A stretch of DNA of 64,000 bases from an uncultured Prochlorococcus sp. (GTDB lineage Bacteria; Cyanobacteriota; Cyanobacteriia; PCC-6307; Cyanobiaceae). The notes under the pieces are model-generated. The model was not told the origin of the DNA. It saw only the letters and a program-made list of their open reading frames with translations, and searched no databases. The first letter of the stretch is position 1. Each line of letters begins with the position of its first letter. Below, piece by piece: positions 50,982 to 62,967 of the stretch. The stretch lies in assembly GCA_902536545.1 (NCBI GenBank), contig CACAXS010000001.1, positions 52,233-116,232 of the forward strand, in the 5' to 3' direction. Both the position numbers and the translations under genes were made by a program.

Positions 50982-52004
50982 TTATTCCCAATTTTTAGCA
51001 ACAATCTCTGCTAAATCTACAACTCTTTGACTATAACCCCACTCATTGTCATACCAGGCAAGAATCTTTACAAGGTTATCTCCGATACACATAGTAAGAT
51101 CACTATCTACAATTGATGACTCGTTGGTACCTGCATAATCGCTTGACACTAATGGTTCATCTCCATACTTAATAATACCTTTCATTGAGCTTAGAGATGC
51201 TTCCTTGAGAGCATTATTGACTTCTTCAGCTGTAACAGATTTAGAAGATTCAAAAACGAAATCTACTGCTGAAACGTTAGGAGTTGGAACTCTCATTGCA
51301 ATTCCTGTTAGTTTGCCTTTCATTTCTGGATATACCAGTGCTACTGCTTTTGCAGCACCTGTAGAAGTAGGAACGATGTTTGTAGCTGCGGCTCTAGCCC
51401 TTCTTAGATCTCTATGACTATTATCTAAAATTCTTTGATCCCCTGTATAACTATGAATTGTAGTCATCAAACCTTTGTTAATCCCAAAAGTTTTGTCTAA
51501 AACTTTCACTACTGGAGCTAAACAGTTCGTTGTACAACTAGCATTACTTAAAATATCATAATCTTTGTGTTTATATGTATCAGCATTAACTCCAACTACA
51601 TAAGTGCCAACCCCATCACCTTTACCAGGAGCAGTTAAGATAACTTTTTTTGCTCCTACCTCTAAGTGCTTACTTGCACCTACATCTGTATTAAAGACTC
51701 CAGTAGATTCAATAACTAAATCAACACCCCAGTCTTTCCAAGGTAGATTCATTGGGTTTCTATCAGAGAAACACTTAATTGTCTTGTTATTAATTACAAA
51801 AGTATTATCAGTATACTGAATATCAACACCATCAAGCTGACCAAGGACTGAGTCGTACTTTAATAAATGAGCATTAGTCTTAGGATCTGAAGTCACGTTA
51901 ATTCCAACTACTTCAATATTGGTGTAAGCCCCTCTACTAAGCCAACAACGCATAAAATTTCGACCAATTCTGCCAAAGCCGTTAATTGCAACACGCAAAG
52001 TCAT
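50982..52004 (-). CDS. gap2: Glyceraldehyde-3-phosphate dehydrogenase, Gap2 type
   Basis: [38 protein letters not shown]. Confidence 0.95.
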   Translation of the reverse strand: MTLRVAINGFGRIGRNFMRCWLSRGAYTNIEVVGINVTSDPKTNAHLLKYDSVLGQLDGVDIQYTDNTFVINNKTIKCFSDRNPMNLPWKDWGVDLVIESTGVFNTDVGASKHLEVGAKKVILTAPGKGDGVGTYVVGVNADTYKHKDYDILSNASCTTNCLAPVVKVLDKTFGINKGLMTTIHSYTGDQRILDNSHRDLRRARAAATNIVPTSTGAAKAVALVYPEMKGKLTGIAMRVPTPNVSAVDFVFESSKSVTAEEVNNALKEASLSSMKGIIKYGDEPLVSSDYAGTNESSIVDSDLTMCIGDNLVKILAWYDNEWGYSQRVVDLAEIVAKNWE

Positions 52005-52198
52005 AACTAATAATTTCTAAATGATTAACCTAAGTTGCTGATCATACTGGATTTTTGTGCAATAACGTAAGAGTTTTTTGATTTATTAAGCAAATAAGTC
52101 TAGTTTTGTATTAATTCAAGGGGGGAAAAACATTTTTTTTAAGAAAAAATAGCAAAATTTAACCTAGAAGGTATTTTGATTTAAGTAAAGGATAAACA

Positions 52199-53614
52199 TT
52201 GAATAAAGAATTACTATTGAAAAGTCATTTCCATTTTATTGGGATTGGAGGCATTGGGATGTCAGCGCTAGCAATGGGTTTACTTAAAAAAGGTTGTTCA
52301 GTTTCAGGATCTGATTTAGTTAAAAACGATGAAACTAATAAATTAGAAAAATTAGGTGCAGTAATCTTTACTTCTCAAGTTCGACAAAATATTGATTTTG
52401 TGATTTCAAAATTTACCAACAAATTGATTAATTTTGTTGTAAGCTCCGCGATCAAGCCAGAAAATGAAGAACTTTCGTACTGCAGAGAAAAAAATTTATC
52501 TATCAAACATCGTTCAGAGATACTTGCAATGCTAATGTGCAATTACACTGTATTGGCGGTAGCAGGCAGCCACGGGAAAACATCAACCAGTACATTTCTT
52601 TCAACAATACTTGAATTATGTACACATAATTCTTCTTCAATAACTGGAGGAATAATACCTATCTACAACTCTAATTGTCATTTAGAAAATACAAAATACT
52701 TAGTAGCTGAAGTTGATGAATCTGATGGGACAATTAACAAATATAAATCTGATATTGGAATAATCAATAACATTGATTTTGATCATTGCGATCATTTTTC
52801 AAATTTAAGTGATGTCATATCCTCTTTTAATAGTTTCGCTACAAACTCGAAAAAATTATTACTTAATTTTGATTGTGAAACCTCAAGAAATAATTTTTAT
52901 TCTAATTATCAGTGGTCAAACACTACAGCTAAAAACGTAGCTTATGCAATAATCCCGAGTGAAATGAATTCTGAGTATACAATTGGAAAGTATTATGAAA
53001 ATGGAAATTTTATTAGTATATTAAATATTCCAATTCCAGGATTACACAATCTATCTAATATCACCGCAGCAATAGCAGCTTCAAGAACTATAGGAGTAGA
53101 TTTTATAGAAATTAAAAAAAGTATAAAACATCTGAAACTACCAAAAAAAAGATTTGAGTTCAGAGGCCAAATAGGTGAAAGAAGTTTATATGATGATTAC
53201 GCACATCACCCAAACGAAATAAAAGAGACGATTAAATTAGGAAGATTATTTATCAAGCAAAAACATAATACTGAAGGTCAAAAAAGTAGACTAATAGCTA
53301 TATTTCAACCTCATAGATACTCTCGAGTTAAACAATTTACTAAAGAATTCGCTGAAGAACTATCAAAAGCAGATGTTATTTATGTAACGAGTATTTATGG
53401 AGCGGGAGAAGGAAATAAAGATAAAATTAATTCGAAAATTATCACTGATCTGATTTATAAAAAAAATAAAAATGTTAGTTACATAAACAATTATTATGAA
53501 GTTACAAAGAATTTTTACAAATTAACTCAAAAAGGGGATTTGATTTTGAATATGGGAGCTGGTGATTGTCATAATTTTTGGTCACTTTTAAATGAAAATA
53601 ATAAAAATCAATAA
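52199..53614 (+). CDS. murC: UDP-N-acetylmuramate-L-alanine ligase (TTG start)
   Basis: HFIGIGGIGMSALA; AGSHGKTSTS; DDYAHHPNEI; FQPHRYSR. Confidence 0.96.
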   Translation: MNKELLLKSHFHFIGIGGIGMSALAMGLLKKGCSVSGSDLVKNDETNKLEKLGAVIFTSQVRQNIDFVISKFTNKLINFVVSSAIKPENEELSYCREKNLSIKHRSEILAMLMCNYTVLAVAGSHGKTSTSTFLSTILELCTHNSSSITGGIIPIYNSNCHLENTKYLVAEVDESDGTINKYKSDIGIINNIDFDHCDHFSNLSDVISSFNSFATNSKKLLLNFDCETSRNNFYSNYQWSNTTAKNVAYAIIPSEMNSEYTIGKYYENGNFISILNIPIPGLHNLSNITAAIAASRTIGVDFIEIKKSIKHLKLPKKRFEFRGQIGERSLYDDYAHHPNEIKETIKLGRLFIKQKHNTEGQKSRLIAIFQPHRYSRVKQFTKEFAEELSKADVIYVTSIYGAGEGNKDKINSKIITDLIYKKNKNVSYINNYYEVTKNFYKLTQKGDLILNMGAGDCHNFWSLLNENNKNQ

Positions 53615-53621
53615 CTAATTT

Positions 53622-54515
53622 ATGAATAAAAAAAATTTTTCTGAAAACTGTAATTTAAGTAATTATACAACTATAAAAGTGGGAGGAGTAGCTGAATATT
53701 TTGCTGAACCAAGGAGCATTGAAGAATTTTCATATCTAATAGAATGGGCTAATTTAAACAAACAAAGATGTCACATAATTGGCGCAGGTTCAAATCTTTT
53801 AATAAATAATATTTTTATAAAAGGCTTAGTTGTGTGTACCAAAAAATTGAAATCATTAAAGATAGAGCCAAATTTAGGAATTGTTGAAGCGGAAGCGGGT
53901 GTGATGCTCCCAACATTATCTAATTCTCTCGCTAAAAATGGATTACAAGGAGGAGAATGGGCTGTAGGAATTCCAGGAACATTAGGAGGAGCAATTTATA
54001 TGAATGCTGGCACAGGTAATTTATCGCTAGCAAAAAATCTTATTTCCGTAAAAGTTATCAATAATAAAACTCATGAAAAACTTATAATTGAAAAAAAAGA
54101 TATCAATTTTGAATATAGATTTAGCTCTTTTCAAAAAAATGATTTGACAATTATTAGTGCAAAGCTACATTTTGAGCCTAATGGAAATCAAGAACAATTA
54201 ATTCAAACAACCAAAAATAACCTCAAATTAAAAACAGAAGCGCAACCATATCATCAACCAAGTTTTGGTAGTGTTTTTAAAAATCCTAAAAATAATTATG
54301 CAGCAAAATTAATTGATGAAATGGGTTTAAAAGGATTTAAAATTGGCGATGCTGAAATTTCTACAATACATTCAAATTTTATAATTAACACGTCTTCAGC
54401 AAGTTCAAAAGATATTTTTGAATTAATAACAGTAATTCAACAAAAAGTACTACAAAACAAAGGAATTTTTTTGCAACCGGAAGTAAGAATGATTGGTTTT
54501 GACTATCCTAATTAA
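53622..54515 (+). CDS. murB: UDP-N-acetylenolpyruvoylglucosamine reductase
   Basis: NYTTIKVGGVAEYF; GAGSNLL; GIPGTLGGAIYMNAG; PSFGSVFKNP. Confidence 0.96.
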   Translation: MNKKNFSENCNLSNYTTIKVGGVAEYFAEPRSIEEFSYLIEWANLNKQRCHIIGAGSNLLINNIFIKGLVVCTKKLKSLKIEPNLGIVEAEAGVMLPTLSNSLAKNGLQGGEWAVGIPGTLGGAIYMNAGTGNLSLAKNLISVKVINNKTHEKLIIEKKDINFEYRFSSFQKNDLTIISAKLHFEPNGNQEQLIQTTKNNLKLKTEAQPYHQPSFGSVFKNPKNNYAAKLIDEMGLKGFKIGDAEISTIHSNFIINTSSASSKDIFELITVIQQKVLQNKGIFLQPEVRMIGFDYPN

Positions 54516-54533
54516 AGAAACTTTTTTTACAAA

Positions 54534-54884
54534 ATGGCGGGTTTTGGACTTCCTAACTTTGGACAACTTGCGGAGGCTTTTAAAAAAGCTAAACAAATTC
54601 AGCAAGATGCTCAAAAATTACAAGATGAACTAGAAAATATGGAGATTGAAGGAAAAAGTGATGATGAAATGATAAAAGTCTGGATAAGTGGAAACCAACT
54701 TCCTTTAAAGGTAGAAGTACAAGAAAATATTTTAAACTCAGATAAAGAAAAAATAGAGCAAAACATTTTACAAGCTATTCAAAAAGCTCATGAATTATCA
54801 ACTACAACTATGAAAGAAAGGATGAATGATTTGACTGGTGGATTAAATCTTAATCTTCCTGGTTTTGATAATAGTGACTCTTAG
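54534..54884 (+). CDS. YbaB/EbfC family nucleoid-associated protein
   Basis: Small helical sequence with [23 protein letters not shown]. Confidence 0.9.
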   Translation: MAGFGLPNFGQLAEAFKKAKQIQQDAQKLQDELENMEIEGKSDDEMIKVWISGNQLPLKVEVQENILNSDKEKIEQNILQAIQKAHELSTTTMKERMNDLTGGLNLNLPGFDNSDS

Positions 54885-55767
54885 AAGACTCAATCATTTC
54901 TTTATAAAAAGAATATCTTTCAAAGGATTTATCTAAATTACAACCCTCATCGTTTAAATGTAAACAGTTACGATATCTACACTTAATTTCTTCATCGATT
55001 ACTTGTTTATATATTTCTGAGTAGAGATTTGGTAACAATCTAACATTAACCTCTAGTGGTTGCATATTAAAACCAGGAGTATCCACAATGTAACTTTGAT
55101 CTGATATTGGAAATAACTCAACATTTCGAGTAGTATTTTTACCTCTCTTAATTTTATTAGAAACTGGAGCAGTACTATTTTGAAGACCCGGGATTATCAT
55201 ATTGAGTAAAGTAGTTTTCCCAACACCTGACGGGCCCATAAAAATTGAACACTTTTTTTGCTTTAACTCAACTAATAAATCATTAATGCAATCAGATTTT
55301 TCTAAATTTAAAGTTATTGCTTGATAACCCCATTTTTCAAATTTATCAATTAAAGAAGATCTTATTGTATCCGAAATTAAATCACATTTTGTCAAAACTA
55401 ATGAAACTTCAACACCCATAGATTCTGCTGATATCAAAAACCTATTAACTTGAGAAAGATTCAACGCAGGCTCTTCAACGGAAAAAGTAATGAATATGTT
55501 AGAAATATTTGCAACTGAGGGTCTAATTAATAAATTTTTTCTGTTTTTAAGACTTGTTATTACTGCGCGTTTGCTTTTTAAATCAATATTTTCAATTACT
55601 ACTTCGTCTCCAACATAAATTAATTGATTCTTAAAATTAATAGACTTCCTTACCTTACATAAAAATTTCTCGCTATTTCTAGATTTTTCTTGATTTTCTA
55701 AGTCAACTAAAAAGAAATCATTAAATTTTTTCGTAACTAAACCTAAATGTTTATTATTAATTTTCAT
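54850..55767 (-). CDS. rsgA: Ribosome small subunit-dependent GTPase A
   Basis: [38 protein letters not shown] zinc motif. Confidence 0.94.
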   Translation of the reverse strand: MKINNKHLGLVTKKFNDFFLVDLENQEKSRNSEKFLCKVRKSINFKNQLIYVGDEVVIENIDLKSKRAVITSLKNRKNLLIRPSVANISNIFITFSVEEPALNLSQVNRFLISAESMGVEVSLVLTKCDLISDTIRSSLIDKFEKWGYQAITLNLEKSDCINDLLVELKQKKCSIFMGPSGVGKTTLLNMIIPGLQNSTAPVSNKIKRGKNTTRNVELFPISDQSYIVDTPGFNMQPLEVNVRLLPNLYSEIYKQVIDEEIKCRYRNCLHLNDEGCNLDKSFERYSFYKEMIESSKSHYYQNQED

Positions 55768-55987
55768 TCAATATTTTTATTTTTATAAATTTTTCATTTT
55801 CTTTAATTTGTTTAAACAAACATCCCATCTCTTTTAAATTGTTTAATACCATTTCTTCTGGTTCACCTTTATCTAATTCAACTATAAGATGTTCATTTTT
55901 AGATAACTTCTCCAAAGCTAATTTGATTTTGACAACATTTAAAGGACATGGAACAGATTTAAGGTCCAAATACTTTAAAGAATTCAT
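55757..55987 (-). CDS. TusA/SirA-like sulfurtransferase family protein
   Basis: YLDLKSVPCPLNVVKIKLAL. Confidence 0.85.
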   Translation of the reverse strand: MNSLKYLDLKSVPCPLNVVKIKLALEKLSKNEHLIVELDKGEPEEMVLNNLKEMGCLFKQIKENEKFIKIKILNEN

Positions 55988-57111
55988 TAGGATTCTTTAC
56001 CAAATAATTTACTAAAAAGTCCACTACTAGAATTAATATTTTTATCTGAATATTGAGAAGCTAAACCCTCCAAAAGCTTTCGTTCTTCGTCAGTGATACG
56101 AGTTGGTAATTTTACCTTTACTAAAACTTCATGATTTCCTCTAGCAACCGGATTACCAAGTCTAGGTACCCCTTTATTCTCTAGTGAAAGAGTTGTATTT
56201 GGCTGGGTACCACTTGGAATTTTCAAATTAACATTTCCATCAACAGTAGTAATTTCAACAGTATCGCCTAAAATAGCCTGTAAATAACTCACATCTATTT
56301 CTGAGTAAATAGTCACACCATCTCTTTTGAGTTTTGAATCATTCTTAACCTTGATAAAAACATAAAGATCTCCAGGTGGACCACCTTTCAAACCAACATT
56401 TCCCTCTCCGGAAACCCTTAATTTAGTACCAGTATCAACTCCAGCAGGAATATTAATTCTTAATTTTTTTCTGACTTGATTTACTCCATTACCGCCGCAA
56501 CTTACACATGGATCTGCAATTATCTGACCAGCTCCATTACATGAAGGACATTCAGCTACTTGTGTGAAGTTACCAAAAGGAGTTCTCGTTGCTCTTCTAA
56601 CTTGTCCACTGCCCCCACAGGTTGAACAAGTTTTTGGTCCGGTTCCTGGTTTTGCACCTGTTCCCCTACAGACTTCACATGTTTCAAGATGAGGAATTTT
56701 AATTTCTCTTTGTTGGCCAAATATTGCATCTTTAAAATCAACATTGAGATCATACCTTAGATCATCACCTTGTTGAGGGCCTCTTCTTTGAGTTCTTCCT
56801 CCCTGAGGATTTTGTCCACCGAAGCCATTGAAGAAAGTTTCAAATAAATCTGCAAAGCCACCCATATCACCCATATCAGGCATCCCAGCCGCACCTCCAA
56901 GGCCAGCCTCACCAAACTGATCGTATCTAGCTCTTGTTTCAGGATCAGCTAATGCTTCATAAGCCTTACCAATTTCTTTAAATTTATCTTCAGCTCCTGG
57001 TTCTTTATTAACATCAGGATGATATTGTCTTGCTAATTTTCTATAAGCCCTTTTTAAGGTATCCGCATCAGCATCTCTTGAAACTCCAAGTATTTGGTAA
57101 AAATCAGCCAT
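55987..57111 (-). CDS. dnaJ: Chaperone DnaJ
   Basis: J domain with HPD, four CxxCxGxG zinc repeats. Confidence 0.97.
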   Translation of the reverse strand: MADFYQILGVSRDADADTLKRAYRKLARQYHPDVNKEPGAEDKFKEIGKAYEALADPETRARYDQFGEAGLGGAAGMPDMGDMGGFADLFETFFNGFGGQNPQGGRTQRRGPQQGDDLRYDLNVDFKDAIFGQQREIKIPHLETCEVCRGTGAKPGTGPKTCSTCGGSGQVRRATRTPFGNFTQVAECPSCNGAGQIIADPCVSCGGNGVNQVRKKLRINIPAGVDTGTKLRVSGEGNVGLKGGPPGDLYVFIKVKNDSKLKRDGVTIYSEIDVSYLQAILGDTVEITTVDGNVNLKIPSGTQPNTTLSLENKGVPRLGNPVARGNHEVLVKVKLPTRITDEERKLLEGLASQYSDKNINSSSGLFSKLFGKES

Positions 57112-57140
57112 TTGATAATGCTCAAATAAGAATTTGGAAT

Positions 57141-57860
57141 TTATACATCTTCAGAAGTATTTACCTCTGAATCGACATCCCCTTCAACTGTATCCTTTTC
57201 TACTTCCTGTTGTGAATTTTGTTTGCCAGGTCCCATAGAAACCTTAACCAATGCATGTCTCAAAACCTTACCTTCTATATGATAGCCTCGCTGCAGTTCT
57301 TCAATAATAAAATCCTCATCAAACTTTTCACTAGGTTCTCTCAATACAGCTTCATGCAAGTTTGGATCAAATTGCTGACCAACAACTCTCATGGGTGAAA
57401 CTCCCTGCTGTTTTAAAACTTCTACCAATTGTTTATACAATCCTTGATAACTTCTATGAAGAGCTTGAGCTTCTTCACTTTCTGGTTTAAGTTGTTGTCT
57501 TGCTCTCTCAAAATTATCAACAATAGGAAGTATTGCAGTTAAAGTCTTTGAAACAAGTTGGATTTTTAAGTCTTCCTGATCCCTAGACTGCCTTTTTCTG
57601 AAATTATCAAAGTCTGCGGAAATCCTTACATATTGATTTTTTAATGTTTCATGCTCTTTTTCTAATTGTTCTAATCTTGCATCATTATTTGAAATAGTAT
57701 TTTTTAATTCTTCAGTACTTATTTCTTCTTTTTTTTGAGAAGATAATTCATCATTTTCGGTAGTTGAATTTTGGAAAGAAGATATATCATCAGGAGCATT
57801 ATCCTGATTGGAATCATCATTTTCTTTATTATCAATATTGTCTGATTGATTTTCAATCAT
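57141..57860 (-). CDS. grpE: Nucleotide exchange factor GrpE
   Basis: [57 protein letters not shown]. Confidence 0.95.
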   Translation of the reverse strand: MIENQSDNIDNKENDDSNQDNAPDDISSFQNSTTENDELSSQKKEEISTEELKNTISNNDARLEQLEKEHETLKNQYVRISADFDNFRKRQSRDQEDLKIQLVSKTLTAILPIVDNFERARQQLKPESEEAQALHRSYQGLYKQLVEVLKQQGVSPMRVVGQQFDPNLHEAVLREPSEKFDEDFIIEELQRGYHIEGKVLRHALVKVSMGPGKQNSQQEVEKDTVEGDVDSEVNTSEDV

Positions 57861-57934
57861 TATTCTAAAATTTAATAAAACTATTTTCCAATAAAGTGAT
57901 GCACAAAACAAGTTGCGGAAGGCCGCACAAATAT

Positions 57935-58429
57935 TTAGTCAGAAACAAACCTTAATGCTAATCCATTGTTGCAATATCTTTTGCCAGTAGGAAGTGGCCC
58001 ATCATTGAAGACATGTCCTTGATGACCTCCGCATCTAGAACAATGATATTCAGTTCTAGGGACAATTAACTTGAAATCAACTTTTGTTTCTACTGATCCT
58101 TGAATTGAATCCCAAAAACTTGGCCAACCTGTACCACTATCATACTTTTTATCTGAGGAAAAAAGCGGTAAATCGCATCCTGCACAGTGAAAAATCCCTT
58201 TTCTTTTCTCATTATTTAATTGGCTGCTAAAAGCTCTTTCAGTCCCTTCCTCCCTCAAAATATAATAAGATTCTGGACTAAGCCTAGCTTTCCATTCTTC
58301 TTTTGAGAAACTCCATTCTTCTTTAGAAGAAATTGAAGATGCTAATACTTGCACGGGATTAAAAATTATTTTTAATATTGACATAATAGGAATTAGAATA
58401 AAAATTCTTCTTGATAGAAATTGATTCAT
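57935..58429 (-). CDS. msrB: Peptide methionine-(R)-S-oxide reductase
   Basis: [41 protein letters not shown]. Confidence 0.95.
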   Translation of the reverse strand: MNQFLSRRIFILIPIMSILKIIFNPVQVLASSISSKEEWSFSKEEWKARLSPESYYILREEGTERAFSSQLNNEKRKGIFHCAGCDLPLFSSDKKYDSGTGWPSFWDSIQGSVETKVDFKLIVPRTEYHCSRCGGHQGHVFNDGPLPTGKRYCNNGLALRFVSD

Positions 58430-58451
58430 ATATTTAAATAATAAAAAAGTA

Positions 58452-59456
58452 ATGAATTTAATTCAGCCTGATTCTATTAAAAATATTCATAGATTAAGTA
58501 TTGCTCCAATGATGGATTGTACTGATAAGCATTTCAGAATGATAATGAGAAAAATAAGTTCCGAATCTCTATTGTATACGGAAATGATTGTTGCCCAGAG
58601 TTTAGTTTATACGAATAAGAAAGAAAATTTTCTAAATTTTAATGATGAAGAACACCCGATATCGATTCAATTCGGTGGGGACGATCCTAAAATCCTGAAA
58701 GAAGCGGCCCAAATGGCACAGGATTGGGGTTATGACGAGATAAACTTTAATGTTGGTTGTCCTAGTCAAAGAGTCTGTTCTGGTAATTTTGGCGCTTCAC
58801 TTATGAAAGATCCTGAAAAAGTAGCAAAATGTATAGAATCACTAAAAAATAATTGCAAATTACCAGTTACGATCAAACACAGAATCGGCATAGACAATGA
58901 TGATAGTTTCGATAAATTGAATAATTTCGTGAGAATTATCGCAAATGCTGGTGCAGACAGATTTACAGTTCACGCAAGAAAAGCCATATTAAAAGGTCTA
59001 AATCCAAAACAAAATAGGAGCATACCGCCACTAAATTATGATGTAGTAAAAAAATTGAAAAAATCAAATCCAGAACTATTAATAGAAATCAATGGAGGTT
59101 TTACAAATATCGACGAAACATTAAAAGCCTTGAATGATTTTGATGGGGTCATGATTGGACGTTCAATTTATAAACATCCTTTGAGATGGTCTGAAATTGA
59201 TCAAAGGATTTATGGAATTAATAAAAAACCCAAATCTGCTTCAAATATAATATTCTCCTTAATTCCGTACATAGAAGCTCATTTAAGTAATGGAGGAAAA
59301 TCTTGGGATATTTGTAAACATCTTATAAATCTAATTGAAGGTATACCAATGGCTAAAATTTGGAGAAATCAAATTTCAAATAAATCTATAAAAAAAGAAT
59401 TAAATATTGAATATCTATTAAAATTAACGACAGCGCTTAAAGAAATGGGTTACTAA
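58452..59456 (+). CDS. tRNA-dihydrouridine synthase (DusA-like)
   Basis: SIAPMMDCTDKHFR; NFNVGCPSQRVCSGNFGASLM; VHARKAILKGLNPKQNR. Confidence 0.93.
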   Translation: MNLIQPDSIKNIHRLSIAPMMDCTDKHFRMIMRKISSESLLYTEMIVAQSLVYTNKKENFLNFNDEEHPISIQFGGDDPKILKEAAQMAQDWGYDEINFNVGCPSQRVCSGNFGASLMKDPEKVAKCIESLKNNCKLPVTIKHRIGIDNDDSFDKLNNFVRIIANAGADRFTVHARKAILKGLNPKQNRSIPPLNYDVVKKLKKSNPELLIEINGGFTNIDETLKALNDFDGVMIGRSIYKHPLRWSEIDQRIYGINKKPKSASNIIFSLIPYIEAHLSNGGKSWDICKHLINLIEGIPMAKIWRNQISNKSIKKELNIEYLLKLTTALKEMGY

Positions 59457-60001
59457 ATTGTCTCGTTTGAAGCATTGCTCTCATTGGACACTCCCCTTTT
59501 TCTTCTGCTCCTACCATTTTCGTATTCAGAGTTATCAGAGGAATTTCCATAACTTCTGTCTTCCCAACCTTCTGCTCCAGAAGATTTATTAGCGTTAGAG
59601 CTATTAGATCCATTATTGCCACCGCCGTAGCCGCCACCGCTATAGCCACTATTATTGCCACCGCCGTAGCCGCCACCGCTATAGCCGCCACCGCCATTAT
59701 TGCCGCCGCCGTAGCCGCCGCCGTAGCCGCCTCTTCCTCCTCTACGAGGTCCACCAGAACCTCTAGGCTCAGCTTTATTAATTCTTAATGGTCTACCCAT
59801 AAGTTCAGTGCCTTGTAAGCCATCAATAGCTTTTGACTCAATCGCTTCATCTGCCATTTCAATAAAAGCGAATCCCCTTTTCCTTCCGGTATCCCTCTCC
59901 AAGGGAAGAGAACAATTTGAAACCTCACCAAAAGGGGCAAACAACTGTATAACATCTTCACGCTCTGCGCGGAACGGCAAATTGCCAACAAAAATACTCA
60001 C
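59453..60001 (-). CDS. RRM-domain RNA-binding protein with Gly-rich tail
   Basis: IFVGNLPF RNP2, KRGFAFIEM RNP1, GGYGGGYGGGNNGGGGYSGGGYGGGNN tail. Confidence 0.95.
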   Translation of the reverse strand: MSIFVGNLPFRAEREDVIQLFAPFGEVSNCSLPLERDTGRKRGFAFIEMADEAIESKAIDGLQGTELMGRPLRINKAEPRGSGGPRRGGRGGYGGGYGGGNNGGGGYSGGGYGGGNNSGYSGGGYGGGNNGSNSSNANKSSGAEGWEDRSYGNSSDNSEYENGRSRRKRGVSNESNASNETI

Positions 60002-60114
60002 TTTAAACTCAACAAAAAATTTACCTTATAAAAAAACTACAATAAGTAGTCTCATAACGTTGCTTCACTATTCTACTTCAAAGAATACCCTTGTTGTAGA
60101 AAAATAATTGAGAT

Positions 60115-61494
60115 TTAAAGTAACAATCTTTTTTGCCACTTATTTACCTCTTTTTCTACCTGAACAAAACCTGTACCACCTTCGCTAGTTCTTGATTTAA
60201 CAACATTAAGAGGTTTAAGGTCTACAAAAACATCCTCATCAAATTCGGGATGAAATTTTTTAAATTCTTCAATTTTGAGATTTTTAAATAACATTTTTCT
60301 CTCCAGGCAATATTTAACCATTTGACCAACAACTTGATAGGCGGTCCTAAAAGGAACATCTTTATCAACTAAGTAATCTGCCAAATCAGTAGCATTAGAA
60401 AAGTCATTTTCTACAGAATCAGATAGATTTTTAATGTTAAATTCAATACCCTCATTAATTAAAATAGTCATTGCTTTAACACAAGAAGATATTGTTTCAG
60501 CGGTATCAAATATTGGCTCTTTATCCTCTTGAAAATCCTTATTGTAAGAAAGTGGTACACCTTTGACCATCGTTAATAATGCCTGAAGATGCCCATATAC
60601 TCTTCCTGTTTTACCTCTTATCAATTCTGGAACATCAGGATTTTTTTTCTGCGGCATTAAGCTACTTCCAGTGGCACATTTATCTGTTAATTTTGCAAAA
60701 GAAAATTCATCAGTTACCCACAAAATTATTTCCTCTGAAATTTTACTTAAATGAGACATCAATATTGCAGATGCAGAAACATACTCTATACAAAAATCTC
60801 TATCACTTACTGCATCAATACTATTTTTATAAATCTTTTTAAAGCCTAATTCTGCAGCTGTAAAGTGCCTATCTATTTTTATTTTTGTTCCAGCTAATGC
60901 TGCGGCTCCTAAGGGAGAGATATTAACTCTCGAGCGTACTTCTTTATACCGTTCACGGTCTCTTTGGAGCATTTCTATGTAAGCCAATAAATGATGAGCT
61001 AAAGATAATGGTTGAGCTCTTTGCATATGGGTATATCCTGGAATTAAGGTATAAATATTAGATTTCGCATGATTTAAGAAAGATTTTTGCAAATCGATTA
61101 TTAAAATTTCAATATTGTCAATCTCTTTTCTTAGCCACAATCTTATATCTGTACCAACTTGATCATTTCTACTTCTACCTGTGTGTAATTTTTTTCCAGT
61201 TTCGCCAATTAAACTTATCAGCTTTTCTTCTATGCAATAGTGAATATCTTCAGAAAGTGGACTAGGCGAAAATTTACCCTCCAAATATTCAACTTTTATT
61301 AATTCTAAACCATTAATAATTTGCAAAGTTTCAGAAGAGGATAAAACTTTTGTTTTGCCAAGCATTTTCGCATGAGCAATCGAGCAATCTAAATCTTCTA
61401 AAATAAGCTTTCTATCAAAACCAATTGAGGCATTAAACTTTTCAATAAAAGGATCAAGTGCATTATCAAACCTTTTACTCCAAACTTTTGCCAT
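60115..61494 (-). CDS. argH: Argininosuccinate lyase
   Basis: [33 protein letters not shown]. Confidence 0.97.
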   Translation of the reverse strand: MAKVWSKRFDNALDPFIEKFNASIGFDRKLILEDLDCSIAHAKMLGKTKVLSSSETLQIINGLELIKVEYLEGKFSPSPLSEDIHYCIEEKLISLIGETGKKLHTGRSRNDQVGTDIRLWLRKEIDNIEILIIDLQKSFLNHAKSNIYTLIPGYTHMQRAQPLSLAHHLLAYIEMLQRDRERYKEVRSRVNISPLGAAALAGTKIKIDRHFTAAELGFKKIYKNSIDAVSDRDFCIEYVSASAILMSHLSKISEEIILWVTDEFSFAKLTDKCATGSSLMPQKKNPDVPELIRGKTGRVYGHLQALLTMVKGVPLSYNKDFQEDKEPIFDTAETISSCVKAMTILINEGIEFNIKNLSDSVENDFSNATDLADYLVDKDVPFRTAYQVVGQMVKYCLERKMLFKNLKIEEFKKFHPEFDEDVFVDLKPLNVVKSRTSEGGTGFVQVEKEVNKWQKRLLL

Positions 61495-61556
61495 ATCAAT
61501 TAGAAACTTTACGTATCTCTAATAAAGCATTTTTTTATATAAGTGACAAAAAATAT

Positions 61557-62900
61557 CTATTTCAATTGAAAAATAACCATTGAGGCATCATCTTCAAGAT
61601 GCCTATTTTGCCCTGTAAAATCATCTAACTTTTTAAATATTTTATTTAAAATTTCTTGGGATGTATAAGATTGTTTGCATAATTTTGTAAGAGTTTTAAT
61701 TAATCTTTCCTCATCAAATCTTTGTCCTATAGAATTAGAAGTATCAATTACTCCATCTGTGTAATAAAGAACTAAATCATTTTGATTAAGCTTAATTTCA
61801 CCACAATGATATTCAGCATCTTTTTGTAGTCCAAGTACAAATCCTTTTGCATCTAATTTAATAATTTTATGATCTGAACTTTTCCAAAGCAGAGGAGGAT
61901 TATGTGCTGCATTAGCGAATCTCAATTTTCTAGTTCTAGGATCATAATCTGAATAAAATAATGTCACAAATCTATGCGATTGATCTAAATCATTTATTGC
62001 TAGTTGATTCAAATCATGCAAAATTCTATCTGGAGGCAGACCTGTAAGAACCTCTGCACGTAGCATTCCTCTTAACATAGTCATTAAAAGACCGGCTGGA
62101 ATCCCTTTACCCATGACATCACCTATTACAAAGGCCCATCTTGATTTTTCTTTCCTTTTTTCAGAGATATTTGTTTTTAAGCACATAAAATCATAGTAAT
62201 CTCCTCCGAGCTGTAGAGCTGGTCTGCAATGTGCAGCCAGATCTATACCATGAATAATTGGACAATAATCCGGGAGTAATTGAGATTGAATTTCAGCACC
62301 AGTGGATATTTCTCTATCTACATTTTCATGCTTTTTCTTTGTTTTTATTAAGTAGTGATTTTCTAATCCAACAGCAAGACAATTTTCGATAAAATTAAAA
62401 TTACTATCTTCAGTAATTGACTGTCTAGAAATATCTTCACTAAAAATATAAATAAATCCTCTACATTTGCCTCTGGAAATTATTTTTTTTGTTTCAATTT
62501 TATATTCTTTAAATTTATTTTTTAAAGCATTTTCAAAAGTTAAAATTTCTTTTATTTTAAAATTTTTTGAAAAATGAAATTGATCCAAAAAACTATTAAT
62601 TTCTTCTTGAATTGTTAAATTTTTATAATTAACAGAAATTTTTATATTTTCATTCCATATCTTTCCCTCATAATTTAAAGGAATAATTAAAATTATATTC
62701 TCAGAAAAAATATGTTTAAAAATAAGGGATACATAATCCAATAATTTATTAATGTTAGAAAATGATTTTAAATAATATGCTAAGGAAGATGCAATTTCAG
62801 CAAACTTATATTTATTTTTTAGAGTTACTTTAGGATCATTGCCTAAAAACTTTTGGATAAATTTATTTGAAAATATTTTTTCTTTTTGATTATTTGTCAA
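61557..62900 (-). CDS. PP2C-type serine phosphatase (RsbU/SpoIIE-like)
   Basis: GGDYYDF; VIGDVMGKGIPAGLLM; YYTDGVIDTSN. Confidence 0.93.
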   Translation of the reverse strand: MTNNQKEKIFSNKFIQKFLGNDPKVTLKNKYKFAEIASSLAYYLKSFSNINKLLDYVSLIFKHIFSENIILIIPLNYEGKIWNENIKISVNYKNLTIQEEINSFLDQFHFSKNFKIKEILTFENALKNKFKEYKIETKKIISRGKCRGFIYIFSEDISRQSITEDSNFNFIENCLAVGLENHYLIKTKKKHENVDREISTGAEIQSQLLPDYCPIIHGIDLAAHCRPALQLGGDYYDFMCLKTNISEKRKEKSRWAFVIGDVMGKGIPAGLLMTMLRGMLRAEVLTGLPPDRILHDLNQLAINDLDQSHRFVTLFYSDYDPRTRKLRFANAAHNPPLLWKSSDHKIIKLDAKGFVLGLQKDAEYHCGEIKLNQNDLVLYYTDGVIDTSNSIGQRFDEERLIKTLTKLCKQSYTSQEILNKIFKKLDDFTGQNRHLEDDASMVIFQLK

Positions 62901-62967
62901 AACAAATCTAATAGATAAATATGTTTTAACATTAAATTTAAGTTTTTAAAAAAAAATAATTAAATAT

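Noticed and set aside
59630-59740. Tandem GCCGCCACCG-like repeats
   Set aside because: Explained by Gly-Tyr-Asn repeats in the RNA-binding protein tail, not a CRISPR or minisatellite element.
59437-59754. Alanine-rich 105-aa minus-strand ORF
   Set aside because: Alternative frame of the Gly-rich tail of the RRM protein; low complexity.
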